NCBI GenBank assembly: GCA_033961575.1
Contig: CM066737.1
Span: 52,180,771 to 52,244,770, forward strand
DNA: 64,000 bases
From: Aselliscus stoliczkanus
Taxonomy: Eukaryota; Chordata; Mammalia; Chiroptera; Hipposideridae
Direction: 5' to 3'
In this document: positions 34,161-46,460 of the stretch, piece after piece
Layout of the letters: the number at the start of each line of letters is the position of its first letter
Numbering within the stretch: position 1 is the stretch's first letter
The notes under the pieces: model-generated
What the model was told of the DNA's origin: nothing
The model's database searches: none
Seen by the model: the letters and a program-made list of their open reading frames with translations, nothing else
Program-made: the position numbers and the translations under genes

Positions 34161-36959
34161 TTTATCCAATTTTAAAAATATTTAGTTATTTCCTTAGCAT
34201 CCTCCAAAGGTGACCAGTGAGTGGTTTTTGTTTTGGGGGAGGGTGCGGAAAGAATACTGTTATGAGATGTCTGGCGGAAGCTGGCTGCCTGTTTTCAGAT
34301 GGCAGCCCAGTGGGCACCTGGAGTACACATCCCTGTTGCACATGAGCTGCTTTGTCAGGCACAGAAATAAACCTCTTTTCCTGGGCAGTGAAAGAACAGA
34401 GCTTCTGAAAAGCAATGGAAAAACGAATAGCGTTGCACTGTGGAGAATCCTCTCTCTCTTCTTACTTCATAAAACAGAATGAGTTGGGCTCTGTTCTTCT
34501 CTCTGAATTCATCTCTGGTCAATGCCAAGTTGACTAATTAAACACTTAAGAGAAGTCAGATCCACAAGATTAAACAGTAAAACTTAGGGGATATCTTCTA
34601 ATCAGAAATAGGGTAGAAAATGAAAAATGCTTTTGGATTTTAGCATTATAAATGTAATGTTAAAATATTTAGCCATTTGGATATTGCCATGTTATAAATC
34701 CAATTAACCTTGCTTCAAGCTATTGACTGAGTTCAGTCATACTGATGTGTTACAAAGCAATATGAAGTATCCTTCTGCCAATTATTATACTAGATAAGAG
34801 AAAATATAGCTCTTGAGTTTCAGAGTTGTGTAAAGAAGTGAAATTCAACTCTCAAGTTATGAAGTCAGTGATAACCGATGATTTGGTTGCAAACAAATGT
34901 GATTTTCATTTTATCAATAACATAAATCTGTCAAAATGGGAAGTATGTGAGACTCCGTATACTGATTAGTGGTGATAATAGGAAATGAGTTTTAATATTC
35001 TGCAGTTGAAATGACCACATTAGTAATAAAATAAAATTGGTACACTGAAAAAAAAAGAGTACTGTTATGAACTCATAGAGTTCTAAAGATTTTAAACATC
35101 TCATTTATTGCAATTATCATTATTGATTTGAACTGAAGCTTGAACTTTGCTTATGACATATAATGCTTTAGCTTTTGGGTTTGTTTTTTTTTGCATGATA
35201 CTTTTTTTTTTTGAGGGCAGTGCCACTGGCCCTCATATGTGGGACCCGAACTGGGGCCACTGGCTTCCCAGGCCAGTGCTTAACCACCACACCACTCGGC
35301 TGGCCCTGCATGATACTTTTAAAATTCTGTTCCCACCACCTAAGTAGACTACTTGACTAGTTTCTATTTTCTGTGTATAAAAAGGGATTAGAGCTGTTTC
35401 TCCTAATTTTAGAAGTGCAGGCATACGTGACAAGTTGGTTTGTCTTGGTTACCCTGAAAACAAATTAAAAGTAACTTTTGAAAGGATTTACAGCTTAAAA
35501 TTGCAGCCATAAAATTAGGTAAAAAGATCATGCTGTTCTTGGCAAATGAAGACAGAGATCCTGGTCTGCTATTTACTGGGTTTTGTACTTGGTGTGTGGA
35601 TGGGGTTCGGGGAGATGTTCTGTCATTTTTCTTCTACTCATGAGAGATGGATTTGCTGTGAGCTATTCTATTTAACTGGTTCAGATCCCTCTTCCCCTGT
35701 CATCTTCCCTCATCTCTGAGCAAAGCAAAATATCTTTAGCTTCATCTACCTCAGTAGGCCTTAGAGACAATCTATATCATAAGCTAAATATCTAGCTAAA
35801 TATTATCTTTACAGGGAAAAGAAACGCTGTATTTGTCTCCCTTTCTGTTCCTTTTACTAGTCGCTACTACTGGTGAACTCCACACGGACTCTCTGTCCGT
35901 CTTGATCGAGCATTTGTTAGACTCTCTCCCCCTAGTAGAAAAGACAGGAAGGACATTGTCTTTGGTCATTTGGACTCAGTAACAGATGAGATAGTCTGTC
36001 AGGATATTTCCTGATATCTGCAACCTCTATCCTGGAATCCTAATTCTCCCTATTCCTGTAGATTCAGCACTTAGAGAGCTTATTGCGTCTTCAATCCTAA
36101 CTTAGGCTCCCAACTAGAAACACTAAAGGATTTTGTTTTTAACTTGGGATCGTTTTTCTGAAGACATCACAATATAAATGAGCAATAAGGCTCTGGGTCA
36201 AGCCATTAAAGCCCATGATACTATACATGTAAAGTCTAGTAATAAGAGTAGGTTCACAGAAACTAGAAGGACATGCAGTCCCACCATGCATTGCACAGCT
36301 GAGGAAACAGAGCCTCAGCCTAACCACTAAAAGCAATCTTGTATATTTTTATTAGAAAACTATCACCACAATTTCTCTGAAGTAGTCAAAAGGGAGGTTG
36401 TTAGAGTGCCAATGAATACTGTAAAGAAACATAAATAGTGCTATTGTTGGAAGAGGGAAAGAGATGTTTAAAAAAGAATACGTGAATGTATCTTGTATGA
36501 ATTATATCTCAATAAAATTGTTACAAATTAAAATGAAAATAAGAAGAATGTGAATAGGGTTTCCCAAGAAAACGATGTGCTATGAAAGACACTCCAGGAA
36601 AACGAAATAGCTGAAAAAATAGAACTCTATAAGTAGAATATTGGTGGTAGGTTGAGCCTGATTTAGAGTGGCTCATAAATTTTGTGCTTGGATTTTGAAC
36701 TTTGCTGTTCAGAGTCATCAAAGGTTTTGGAGAGAAAACACAGCATATTCATATCTGAAAGGTATCTCTTCATCTTTCCCAACGATACTTCTCACTTCTT
36801 TTGATTATAGTTATCTCCTTCATTAGGCTTTAAGTTCCTTGAGAGCCATAAGTGTTTCCTAAATATTTGTCTTTTTTTCCATTGTGCCCAACATAGTACA
36901 TTTATACTCAGCAGATGTGCGTTAAAGTTTGTCTTCAAATTAGTAAAGTGAACTTGGTG
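34161..36959. other. Intron sequence, nothing recognised apart from S20
   Basis: No exon or RNA signal. 36480-36535 (GAATTATATCTCAATAAAAT) resembles the tail of an old L1. Short frames at 34210-34482 and 36139-36336 have no recognisable motif. Confidence 0.45.
35206..35306 (-). mobile_element. A-short SINE, antisense (S20)
   Basis: A poly-T run, then GAGGGCAGTGCCACTGGC, ending CGGCTGGCCC. A perfect 14-bp target duplication TGCATGATACTTTT is at 35192-35205 and 35307-35320. Confidence 0.94.
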
Positions 36960-37340
36960 TGAGAAAGACTTGGTTCTAGTTTTCTTCCTTTCTGGTCATA
37001 TCCCCTCTATCTAAATATGTCTTAGATCCATTCTCTTCTCCCCATCCAACCACCATAATCCTTGTTCAGGCCACCATCTTCTCTTACTTCAACAATCTCC
37101 TAATTAGTCTCCCACCTCATTACCATCCCCTCGGTCTATTATCCATACTGCCACTAGAAAAAAAATTCTAAAATATCCATCTGATCATATTATTCCCTGC
37201 TTAAAATTATTCAACGACTTCCTGTTGCCCTGAGCATGAACACCAACCTCCCTCACATGGCCTACAAGACTCTGAATAAGCAGATCTTTGCTTGCCTATA
37301 AAGCATCATCATCTCATGTCATTTGCCCTTTTACTTTCTT

Positions 37341-38472
37341 TTTCTTTTTCTTATTTATTATATTTTAATAATTGTTTTCTTTTTCAATTACAGTTGACAT
37401 ACAATATTATATTAGTTTTAGGTGTGCAACACAGTGATTAGACATTTATATAACTCACGAAGTGATCACTCTGATAAATCTAGTACCCATCTAACACCAT
37501 ACATAGTTATTACAATATTATTGATTATATTCCTTAGGCTATACTTTACATCCCCAAGAATATTTTGTAACTATCAAGTTGTACTTTTTTTTTTTTTTTT
37601 AGCTGAGCCATCCTGCCACCTTTTGGCAGGTCAACGGCAACTCAGCTCGTGCTGGCATCGAACCGCCGTTGCTCAGAGCTCAGCTCGCACTCTTGAACGA
37701 GCTCTTAACTAACTGAGCCACTCGGCCGGCCCTCCAAGTTGGACTTCTTAATCTCTTCCCCTTTTTCACCCACCACCCCAACCCCCCTCCCAGATGGCAA
37801 CCATCAAAACGTTCTCTGTATCTATGAGTTTGTTTATGTTTTAGTTCGTTTGTTTGTTTGTTTTCTTCTTTAGATTCCACATATAAGTGAAATCATATGG
37901 CATTTGTCCTTCTCTGTCTGACTTAATCCACACAGCACAATTCCTTCTAGGCCCATCCATGTTGTTTCAGATGGCAAGATTTCATTCTTTTTTATGGCTG
38001 AGTACTATCTCAAATAAGACCAGGAGACATAACAGCCCTACCTAATGCAAACGCATAGAAACAAACACATGGAGGCAGCCCAAATTGGGAGACAAAGATA
38101 CATGCTCCAAATGAAAGAACAGAACAAAGCTCCAGAAAAAGAACTAAACAAAATGGAGACAAGCAATCTACCAGACACAAGTTCCAAACACTGGTTATAA
38201 GGATGCTCAGTGATCTCAGGGAGAACTTCAACAGAGATAGGAAACATAAAAAATGGAGTTAGAAAACATTAAAAAAGGACCAGCCAGAAATGAAGAATAC
38301 AACTACTGAAATAAAGAATACATTAGAGGGAATCAACAGTAAATTAGTTGAAGCAGAGAACTGAATCAGCAAGTTAGAAGGTAAGGTGGCAGAAAACACC
38401 CAATCAGACCAACAGAAAGAAAAAAATCCAAAAAAAACTGAGAACAATTTAAGGGGACTTTGAGACAACACC
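37341..38472 (-). mobile_element. L1 with 5' inversion inside L2
   Basis: 37341-38010 is antisense L1 3' sequence (ACAGTTGACATACAATATTA, TCCACATATAAGTGAAATCA, TTTTTTATGGCTGAGTACTA). 38011-38472 switches to sense ORF1-like sequence (GAACTTCAACAGAGATAGGA, GGAATCAACAGTAAATTAG). Opposite orientation of the 5' and 3' parts of one insertion is the signature of twin priming. B SINE S21 lies in the 3' part. Confidence 0.7.
37587..37732 (-). mobile_element. B SINE, antisense (S21)
   Basis: A poly-T run, then AGCTGAGCCATCCTGCCACC, ending CTCGGCCGGCCC. Flanks CAAGTTGTACTT and CAAGTTGGACTT form the target duplication. Confidence 0.92.
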
Positions 38473-39598
38473 GTCCCCTTGTTTCAGTTATTCTGGCTTT
38501 CTTTTAGTTTCTCCTATATGCCATGCTCTCACTTACCACAAGGCACATGCATATGTTGTTCCCTCTGCCTGGAAGATTCTCTTGCTCACTCCCATCCCCT
38601 AATCTAGCTGATGTTTCCTCATTCTTCAGACCTCTGTTTAACCACACTTTTTAGATAAATCTCCTCTGATCCCACCAAGGAGGCCATGTGTCCCTGTTTT
38701 ATGTTTTCATATCTTTCCATTGGTCCCCTTTGTATCATATAACACAATTATAATTAAAAGATTGTTGTTTGTTATTCCAATACATGTCTTCTTTACAAGA
38801 ATATAGAGCAGGGCACCTAGTCTATTTTATTTAACAGTGTACTCTCAGGATGTAACCCAGTGCCTGGAACAGAGTAGGCACTCAATAAATATTTGTTGAA
38901 TGAAGGAATAATGCTTACTTCTTAATGACTTACATATTGTAAACTTTCTTAGCATCCTGTTTTTTTCCATCATATTTTCACAATTATTATTATGTTTTGT
39001 GTGTGGTTTTAAAGGCTTTTATTGAAATATAGCTAACATACAATATTATATTAGTTTCAGGTGTACATCACAGTTCCTCAGCAGTACACACCTAGCACTG
39101 TACAGAGTTATTAGCACATTATTGATTATATTCCCCATGCTAAAGAAGTGATCACCATAATTCCAGCAACCATCTGATACTGTAACATGCTATCACAATA
39201 TTATTGATCTTTTCTCCCCTTTTAAAATTTTTCAATTAGAGTTGACATTCAATATTATTTTATATTAGTTTCAAGTGTATGGCATAGCTGTTAGACATTT
39301 ATATCATTTAGGAAGTGATCCCCCTGACTAACACCATCTGGAAATATACATGGTTATTACCACATTATTGATTATATTCCTTGTACTTTACATCCCCATG
39401 ACTACTTTGTAACTACCAATTTGTATTTCTTAATCCCTTCAACTTTTTCACCCTGCCTCCGTCTCCCTCCCATCTATCACCCCAATAGATCTAGTGTCCT
39501 TCTGACACAATAGTTATTACAATATTATTGACTATATTGCTTATGCTATAGCCTACATCCCATGACTACTGTGTAACAACAACCAATTTGTACTTCTT

Positions 39599-39704
39599 TT
39601 TTTTTTTTTGGAGGGCAATGTCACTGGCCCTCACACGTGGGACCCGAACCGGGGCTGCTGGTGTCCCAAGCCAGCGCTTAACCAATGCACCACTCAGCTG
39701 GCCC
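39599..39704 (-). mobile_element. A-short SINE in L1 3' UTR, antisense (S22)
   Basis: A perfect 15-bp target duplication CAATTTGTACTTCTT is at 39584-39598 and 39705-39719. Ends CAGCTGGCCC. Confidence 0.95.
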
Positions 39705-40177
39705 CAATTTGTACTTCTTAATCCCTTCCCCTTTTCACCCACCACCCCAACCCCCCTCCCATCTGGCAACCATCAAAATGTTCTGTGTATCTATGAGTTT
39801 GTTTATGTTTCATTTGTTTATTTTGTTCTTAGATTCCACTTATAAGTGAAATCACATGACACTTCTCTTTCCCTGTCTGACTTATTATACACAGCACAGT
39901 ACCCTCTAGGTCCATCCATGTTGCAGATGGCAGGATTTCCTTCTTTTTTATGCTGAGTAATATTCCATTTTATATATGTACCACCTCTTCTTTATTCATT
40001 CATCCACTCAGGGACACACACCCAGTTTGCCTTCATATCTTGGCTTAAGTAAATAATGCTGCAATGAACATATGGATGAATATGCCCCCTTGAAGTACCA
40101 TTTTGGGTTTGTTTGGATAAATACCCAGAAGTAGGATTACTCAGTCCTTTTTATCTCTTGTGGTAGTCTTTGTTTTA

Positions 40178-40637
40178 AAGTCTATTTTTTTTTAATTGGG
40201 GAATTGGGGGAGAGGAACAGCATTGGGAAATTGGGAAAGGGGAACAGACAAGTTGCTGTCTTTTTGTTCTTTGGTCTAGTTGCGGAGGACGTTGCTTCAC
40301 TGGCCCATGTTGGTATCATCATTGCACTCTTCCTGGATGATGCAGATCAGTCGCCGGCCTCTGGGTGGTCACTCACCGTGGCTATTGGCAGTTCACGCTG
40401 GCTGCCAGCTGCTCACGCTGGCTGCTGGCCACTCACTGTAGCCTATGGCAGACCACTGCAGCAGGGGCTGCAGCTATGCCATCCCCGGGGACTCACAGCA
40501 GCCCAGCTCCAGGTGGACCAGTTGTTCACCATCTTAGCTGTAGAGGGCAGTGTCACTGGCCCTCACATGTGGGATCTGAACCAGGGCCCGCTGGTGTCCC
40601 AAGTCAGCTCTTAACCAATGCACCACTCGGCTGGCCC
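40178..40637 (-). mobile_element. A-long SINE, antisense (S23)
   Basis: Two tail modules (GGGGAATTGGGGGAGAGG and GGGAAATTGGGAAAGGGG in plus orientation), two GCCAGCGTGAG units, head at 40637. It separates the two L1 segments around it. Confidence 0.9.
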
Positions 40638-41559
40638 ATGAGATATCTTTTTCCATCCTTTTCCTTTCAATCTGTGTGTGTCTTTCGATCTGTAGTGAGT
40701 CTCTTGTAGGCAGCATATTTAAGGGCCTTGTTCTTATTCACTTAGCTCCCCTATCTTTTGATTGGACCATTTAATCCATTTACATTGAAAGTAATTGTTG
40801 ATAAGTATGTAGTTATTGCCATTTTATTACTCATATTTTTTATTTTTTTCCAACTTAAAGAAGTCCCTCTAAGATTCCTTGTAATTCTGGTTTGGTGGTG
40901 ATGAATTCCTTTAGTTTTTTGTTTTCTCTGGGAAGCTATTTATCTGTCTTTTGATTCTAAATGATAGTATTGCTGGGAAGAGTAATGTTGGTTGTAGTTC
41001 CTTGCTTTGCATCACTTTGAATATTTCCTGGCAATCCCTTCTGGCCTGCAAAGTTGCTGTTGAGAAATCAGCTGACAGTTTTATGGGGGCTCCGTTGTTA
41101 GTAACTAACTGCTTTCCTCTTGCTGCTTTTAAGATTCACTCTTTGTCATTAACCTTTGGCATTTTAATTTTGATGTGTCTTGATGTGAGCCTCTTTGGGC
41201 TCATTTTGCTTGGGCACCTAAGCATCTTGTATAATTTTTCCCTTTTAGAAATTTAACTTTGCACTGAAAAGAGAAGCCTTTGAGTCTTCACTTTGTCACT
41301 TTACTAGCAAGTGACACCAATTCTCTGATTCAGTATTTTTTATACAAGAAAATGGACATAAAAATTCTTCCTTTGCCTGTTGCAAAAGTAATTATGAGAA
41401 TCATGTATGGAGGTTGTTCAAAAAGTGTACAGACAGCATAAAGAATATTGTAAAGTGAGTAAAGCAGTGTTGATTTTATAAAAGATAAGAAAAAAAAGGT
41501 ACCTCTCTTGACACTCTTCTTTTCGTGACTTATTAATTTGAGGCTAATTCTTGGAACTA

Positions 41560-41720
41560 GTGGCAGTGGGTTCAGTGGAAAAACACGAGACAGAGAGTGA
41601 GGATACCTGGTGTGTTATCCCAACTCTGACACTTAACTTACTATGTTGAGGAAATCACTAACAGCTGAGCCTCTGTTTCCTCATCTTTATAATGATGAAT
41701 GAGTGATTGAGTGAGCATCT
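41560..41720 (+). mobile_element. MIR SINE
   Basis: AACTCTGACACTTAACTTAC and GAGCCTCTGTTTCCTCATCT in sense MIR order. Confidence 0.6.
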
Positions 41721-41764
41721 ATTAGGTACCCGCAGGCATAATACTAGATGTTGTGATTATAAAT

Positions 41765-42062
41765 AATACCAGCTAACATACACTGAGCATACTATATATA
41801 CCAAGCACTTCACTAGGAACATTATCTCTAACCCCACAAAACACTATGGAGTAGGGTCGGCTGAGTGGCGCGGTGGTTAAGCACTGGCTTGGGAAGCCGG
41901 CGGCCCCAATTCGGGTCCCACATATGAGGGCCAGTGACACTGCCCTCAAAAAAAACAAAACCTTATGGAGTAAAAATATTATTATCCCTATTTCATAGTT
42001 GAGGAAATTGAGTCTTAAAGGGTTTAAACTGATTTGCCTATGGTGAACAAACCAAGGTCTTG
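41765..42062 (-). mobile_element. MIR SINE, antisense, split by S24
   Basis: ACTGAGCATACTATATATAC before and TTGAGGAAATTGAGTCTTAA after the SINE are reverse-complement MIR. Confidence 0.65.
41854..41956 (+). mobile_element. A-short SINE within MIR (S24)
   Basis: Head GGGTCGGCTGAGTGGCGC. The target duplication AAAACMYTATGGAGTA is at 41838-41853 and 41957-41972 (14 of 16). Confidence 0.92.
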
Positions 42063-43009
42063 TCAAATGAACTTACCGTCTAGGAGAATAGGTGAAGATA
42101 AAGCAAAATCTTTGTAATATTGTATATGTGTGTAAGCCTCTACACATCCCTGTACATCTAAAATACCTATTTGAGATTTGTAGTAGACAAGCAAAAGAGA
42201 TTTGGTATAAAGGTGTTTTAAAGATACCTGATGTTATTAAAACAGAATAGTTTTGTTATTTTGTATGAAACCAGGAGTGAACGGCCATTTCAACAAGGAT
42301 TTACTAAGGTAATTCACAAAGTACGTATATTTCAAGGACTGTCTTGTTTTGCACTAGGCAGAGTCTTAACAGGTCCTAAAGTCTTTATAGCACCACCTCT
42401 CTTTCTTCTGAAAAATGGTAACAATTCTAAAACCCGCACATTTCTTCAACCTCACCAGGATCAGTCATCTATTGATTGTTACCCACTGTCTGTGCTCACT
42501 TCCCTCTTTAAGAAGCCTAAATTCCATGGTCCATCATTACAATTACTTTTTTCCATATACCCCTGAATCCCTTTCCCTTCTTTTCCTTTATCATTCTCAC
42601 CTAGCAGAACCGAACCCTGGTTAATTCCAACGCTTCTGCTAATGTGCAGCTGTACCGACACAGCTGAACAAGGCTAAAGAAAATCACAATGTTGATAACT
42701 GGTGTTTAAGTCCCTGACCACTAGCCTCAAGTGGGCCCTTGGAGCTACCACATTTTCCTAGTTCTCCTTCCTGAAATTGCTTGGGTCCAGATCACCACAA
42801 TGCTATATCCATTGCTATGTTTTCATACCTCATCTTAATTGACTCATCAGCACTTTAGCAGTTTATCACTCTTCCCTTCTTGAAATACTTTCTTTACTTG
42901 CCTCCCAGGCCCCCTCCCTATGTTGGTTGTCTCCCTCCAACACTGGCCACTTTTTCTCTGATACCTGCTCCTGTTCACTTAACATTGTGGTGCCTCACTG
43001 CCCAATTCT
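42063..43009. other. Intron sequence, nothing firmly recognised
   Basis: The 111-codon frame at 42231-42566 has no recognisable motif. The second half is pyrimidine-rich and could be old L2, but I cannot anchor it. Confidence 0.4.
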
Positions 43010-43084
43010 AGGATGTCTTCTCTTCCCTTTGTCTACATCTACTCCCTTAGTGATCTCCTCTAGTCTTGCAGGTTTATGTACATA

Positions 43085-43385
43085 CTAGTGGTGGCAGAGA
43101 TGGTGCTCGCCAAATAGTCCCCGTTCTTTCCTACATTACATGCTGTTAGGTTGTCAAATATGTGTAGTTCTTGCTAAGAGGAATGCGAGCATGGTCAGGG
43201 ACAATAAAGAGCAGGTAATAGCATCAGAGGTGATGGAGTTGCTAGACAAAACAGCCTGGAAATCCAAGTCACTCTAGGAGGAAAGCCAATAAGGATTGTG
43301 ACATGAACAAGAAATAAACTTTAATTGTTAAATCACTAAGATATTGGGTTGTTACCACAGCATATTCAAGTCTATACTGATTGAG
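43085..43385 (+). mobile_element. Possible MaLR-type LTR fragment
   Basis: It sits inside the L2 as foreign sequence. Its end (GTTAAATCACTAAGATATTG, TTACCACAGCATATTCAAG) resembles the 3' part of old MaLR LTRs. No coding sequence. Tentative; an old DNA element is also possible. Confidence 0.35.
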
Positions 43386-43844
43386 GCACTGCCTGTATGT
43401 CTCTAAGCTAGCCATCTCCCTCAAACTCTATAATCCATAGCCAGATATTACTCAGTTTTTTTCCATTTAAATGTCTAATTGACATCTCAAAACCAGAATT
43501 CCTGATGCCCCCCAAACTGGCTCCTCCAAGTTTTCTCCATCTGAATAAATGGCAATGTCATCTTTCTAATTGCTTACTACAGAAACCTTGGAGTCATCTT
43601 TGATTTCTTTCTTTCAGTCACATCCCATATGGAATCCAACAGTGAATCCTATCAGCTCTCCCTTCAAAACATACCCAGAATCCTCCCACTCCTGCCAATC
43701 TCTACAACTGCCCATCTGGTCCAAGCCATCGTTATCTTTCTGCTGAACTACCATGACGGCCTCCTTGATAGCCTTTCTGCTTTAACCCTTGCCCCATTAG
43801 AGCTGAGATGGCAGCTGGAGTGATCCATCTTAAAAAGTAAATCA

Positions 43845-43925
43845 GGGCCAGACAAGTGGCACGGTGGTTAAGCGCTGGCTTGGGAAGCCACATATGAGAG
43901 CCAGTGACACTGCCCTCAGGAAAAA
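43845..43925 (+). mobile_element. A-short SINE, internally deleted (S25)
   Basis: The head jumps from TTGGGAAGCCA straight to CATATGAGAGCC, losing the B box. The target duplication AAAAAGTAAATCA is at 43832-43844 and 43926-43938. Loss of the B box means it should not be transcribed by Pol III. Confidence 0.92.
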
Positions 43926-44201
43926 AAAAAGTAAATCAGTAGATTTCACTCCTATGTTCAAAACCATTTAAAGTTTTTCCAAAGTCAGATTTCTCACAGT
44001 GACCTATAAAGTTTTACATGACCTTCCCCTGCTACATCTCTGACCTCATCATCAACCCTAATCCCCTTATTCACTCCATTCCAGCACTCTGGCCTCCATG
44101 CTGCTCTGCCAAAACATATGTTCTCTCATTTACTGCCTTTGCTCTTCCCTTTGCCTGGAACACTTATTCCTCAGAGTACCACATAGCTTACTCCCTCACA
44201 A

Positions 44202-44378
44202 AGGTTCTCAAATTTTACTGTGTGTCAGAATCACTGAAGAGCTTATTAAACCACAGACTGCCAGGCTCCATTATAAAGTCTATGATTCAGTAGGTCTGGG
44301 AGGGGGCAATAATTTGCATTTCTGACAAGTTTTCAGGGCTGATGATGCTGTCCCAAGGACCACTGCTTTGCAAAACAC
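44202..44378 (+). mobile_element. MER5A-like hAT-Charlie MITE in L2
   Basis: GGTTCTCAAATTTTACTGTG to AGGACCACTGCTTTGCAAAA, with GATTCAGTAGGTCTGGGAGG and TAATTTGCATTTCTGACAAG inside, in MER5A order. Confidence 0.8.
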
Positions 44379-44675
44379 TGTTCAGGAGTCACCTTATAAG
44401 CAAAGCTTTCCCTGTCTTCCTATAAAATAAAAACATGACCCCAACACTTTCTTATTCCTCTTATTCTGCTTGCTCTATTTTCCTCCATAACACACATCAT
44501 CTGACAAAAAATGGATGGAATATTTATTTATTTACTGTTTGTCTTTCCCTCTGGATTGTAAACACTGTGAAAGCAGTGTTTCATTTGTGGCTGTATGATA
44601 CTACCTTTATCACCCATGTCTAGCACAGTGCTTAGCACATAGTAAGTGCTTAATAAATATTTGTTGAGTGAATAG

Positions 44676-45364
44676 TCAAGATACAATGCTGTATACCAGC
44701 TTTCTGTGACCCAAGATTCTGGAGGAATTTCTCACAAGGAATAGTTCACCTTTACTAACCATTCAACCAGTCTGACTAGTCTGCTGTTACATTCCATCTC
44801 TCACTTCCTGGATTACCATTTGTGTCACTGTCATCCCTGCTACCGTTCATGCCCCAAAGCACTAGTGATGCCTGGAAAAGCATGCTGGTTTGTAGAAGGG
44901 ACACTGTGGTGTGACTCTATTTCAGGAAACCAAATGGAGAGGTAGAATTCCAAGTGAACCTGAACTATCTAACAATTGTAATCAATTGTTCTGAGAGCAC
45001 TTATTTCATAGCCCTTTACTGAATATCTGCTTGTGCAAGGGCTGCAGAGAAGAATAAAACAGAGTCCTTTTCCCTGTTCTGATGGCAGAACCAAATAGAA
45101 TGAATTACATGTGGCAAAGTACCATTAGCAAAAAGGAAGGAGTAAGAACTTCTGCGTGAAATTGCCGAAAGGGAAAAAAATGGGGATGGGGTGAGTCTTC
45201 GCCAAGAATATGGTGTTTAAGCTGGGGTTTGAGGATTGAGTAGAAGTATGGTTTGTGATAATGGCAAAAGGGGGGCAAGAAAGGCATTTTATACAAAAAG
45301 TCCAACATCACGAAAAGGAGAGCTGTGTGTGATACTGGTGACATTAAAAATATTTAATAATCAT
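44676..45364. other. Intron sequence, nothing recognised
   Basis: 45110-45290 has the style of an unnamed old repeat; nothing supports a gene. Confidence 0.4.
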
Positions 45365-45465
45365 GGGCCGGCCGAGTGGCGCGGTGGTTGGGCGCTGGCT
45401 TGGGAAGCCAGCAGCCCCAGTTCGGGTCCCACATATGAGGGCCAGTGACATTGCCCTCAAAAAAA
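45365..45465 (+). mobile_element. A-short SINE (S26)
   Basis: Head GGGCCGGCCGAGTGGCGC. A perfect target duplication ATTTAATAATCA is at 45352-45363 and 45466-45477. Confidence 0.94.
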
Positions 45466-45644
45466 ATTTAATAATCAGTTGTACACAGACATCAACAAAT
45501 CAAAACAGGTATCCAAACCAAGCAGAATAGACATCATCCATAGTTAAACTGGCATCTCTATATTGTAGCATACCACTTGCTTATCAGCTCCAGAGAGAGA
45601 CCATCGTGTTACAGAAATGCTGAGGCACAGTTAATATTAATGTA

Positions 45645-45885
45645 ATAATAATAGCTGACACTGAGTGCTTAGTATGAGACAGGCACTGTGCCTTGCATGC
45701 TTTATCTTATTGAATCCTCAACCCCTATACAGTAAATATTGTCGCCATCCCCGCTTTACAGTTAGACAATTAACAAAGAGATTAAGTCATTTGCCTGTGA
45801 TCACCCAACTCAGAAATATTATTGCTGGGACTTAAGCCTATACACACTGACTCCAGAGCTTCTATGCTTAACTTAGGTATACTAC
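45645..45885 (-). mobile_element. MIR SINE, antisense
   Basis: GACAGGCACTGTGCCTTGCA, GCTTTACAGTTAGACAATTA, TCATTTGCCTGTGATCACCC are reverse-complement MIR. Confidence 0.75.
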
Positions 45886-46154
45886 CTCAGGTAATGGCTA
45901 GAACATAGATTGCTTCTCTAACACTGTGGGAATATACAAAGAGGTATAATAGGTTGACCTTTCCCTTATAGACATTGTTTGGTTGGAAAAACAAAAGAAA
46001 CCAAGACTGTCAGCTATGCAACCTAAGGAACATTGCAAGGACTGTCCCACAGCAACATATAACACCTGCCCAATGAGTGGGACATATAGCATGTGCTGTG
46101 TCTTTTCACTAAGCTGGAGTGGTCATGGAAGAAATGGAACTTGAGAGGTATGGA

Positions 46155-46275
46155 CTAGTGTGAAGAATATGGAATTAGGGTTAGAAGTGCTAGTGTCCAC
46201 TAGCTAGCAGTGTGACATGAACCAAAGTAATTCCCTTCAGTGGTCTCATCCATAAAACAGGTGATTTTGATTAGT
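46155..46275 (+). mobile_element. MIR SINE fragment
   Basis: CTAGCTAGCAGTGTGACATG and CAGTGGTCTCATCCATAAAA in sense order. Confidence 0.55.
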
Positions 46276-46282
46276 CTAGCTG

Positions 46283-46460
46283 TTCTCCACAGAAGTACCC
46301 TACCTTCATGAGATATTTTGGAAATTGTCAGGGCTTTTTTGGTTGTCAAAACGATTAGGGAATGCTCTTAGGTAGGGGCCAGGAATGATAGGTATTCTGT
46401 GCACTACAGAGAAATGTCCTGCATCCTGCCCTACACTGAGAAGACCTCTGGACATCCATG
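46283..46460 (+). mobile_element. MER20-like hAT element
   Basis: TGGAAATTGTCAGGGCTTTT, GGTTGTCAAAACGATTAGG, GGGCCAGGAATGATAGGTA, CATCCTGCCCTACACTG follow MER20 order. Confidence 0.65.

Larger units (their letters stand above)
36960..38910 (+). mobile_element. L2 LINE 3' region split by an L1
   Basis: L2 wording (CACCATCTTCTCTTACTTCA, CAACGACTTCCTGTTGCCCT) runs to about 37340, is interrupted by an inverted-type L1, and resumes at about 38473 with TATGTTGTTCCCTCTGCCTG and the 3' end AGAGTAGGCACTCAATAAAT. Confidence 0.75.
39005..41250 (-). mobile_element. L1 copy, antisense, with repeated 3' UTR module
   Basis: 39005-40140 is antisense 3' UTR and ORF2 end (GTTTCAGGTGTACATCACAG to TAATATTCCATTTTATATAT and GGATAAATACCCAGAAGTAG). 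A module ending TTGATTATATTCC...TACATCCC appears about three times. After SINE S23, 40638-41250 continues with antisense spacer and ORF1 end (GTGAGTCTCTTGTAGGCAGC, CTTCTGGCCTGCAAAG, TGAGAAATCAGCTGACAG). Most of ORF2 is missing, so there is a large internal deletion or two adjacent fragments. Confidence 0.7.
43010..44675 (+). mobile_element. L2 LINE, multiply interrupted
   Basis: Sense L2 pieces CTTAGTGATCTCCTCTAGTC, TTGACATCTCAAAACCAGAA, AACCTTGGAGTCATCTTTGA, TGCCTTTGCTCTTCCCTTTG and the end GTGCTTAATAAATATTTGTT. Interrupted by a possible LTR fragment, SINE S25 and a MER5A-like element. Short frames inside are decayed L2 reverse transcriptase. Confidence 0.75.

Noticed and set aside
43085..43385. 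An endogenous retrovirus
   Set aside because: At most an old LTR-like fragment; no gag, pol or env coding was seen anywhere in the window.
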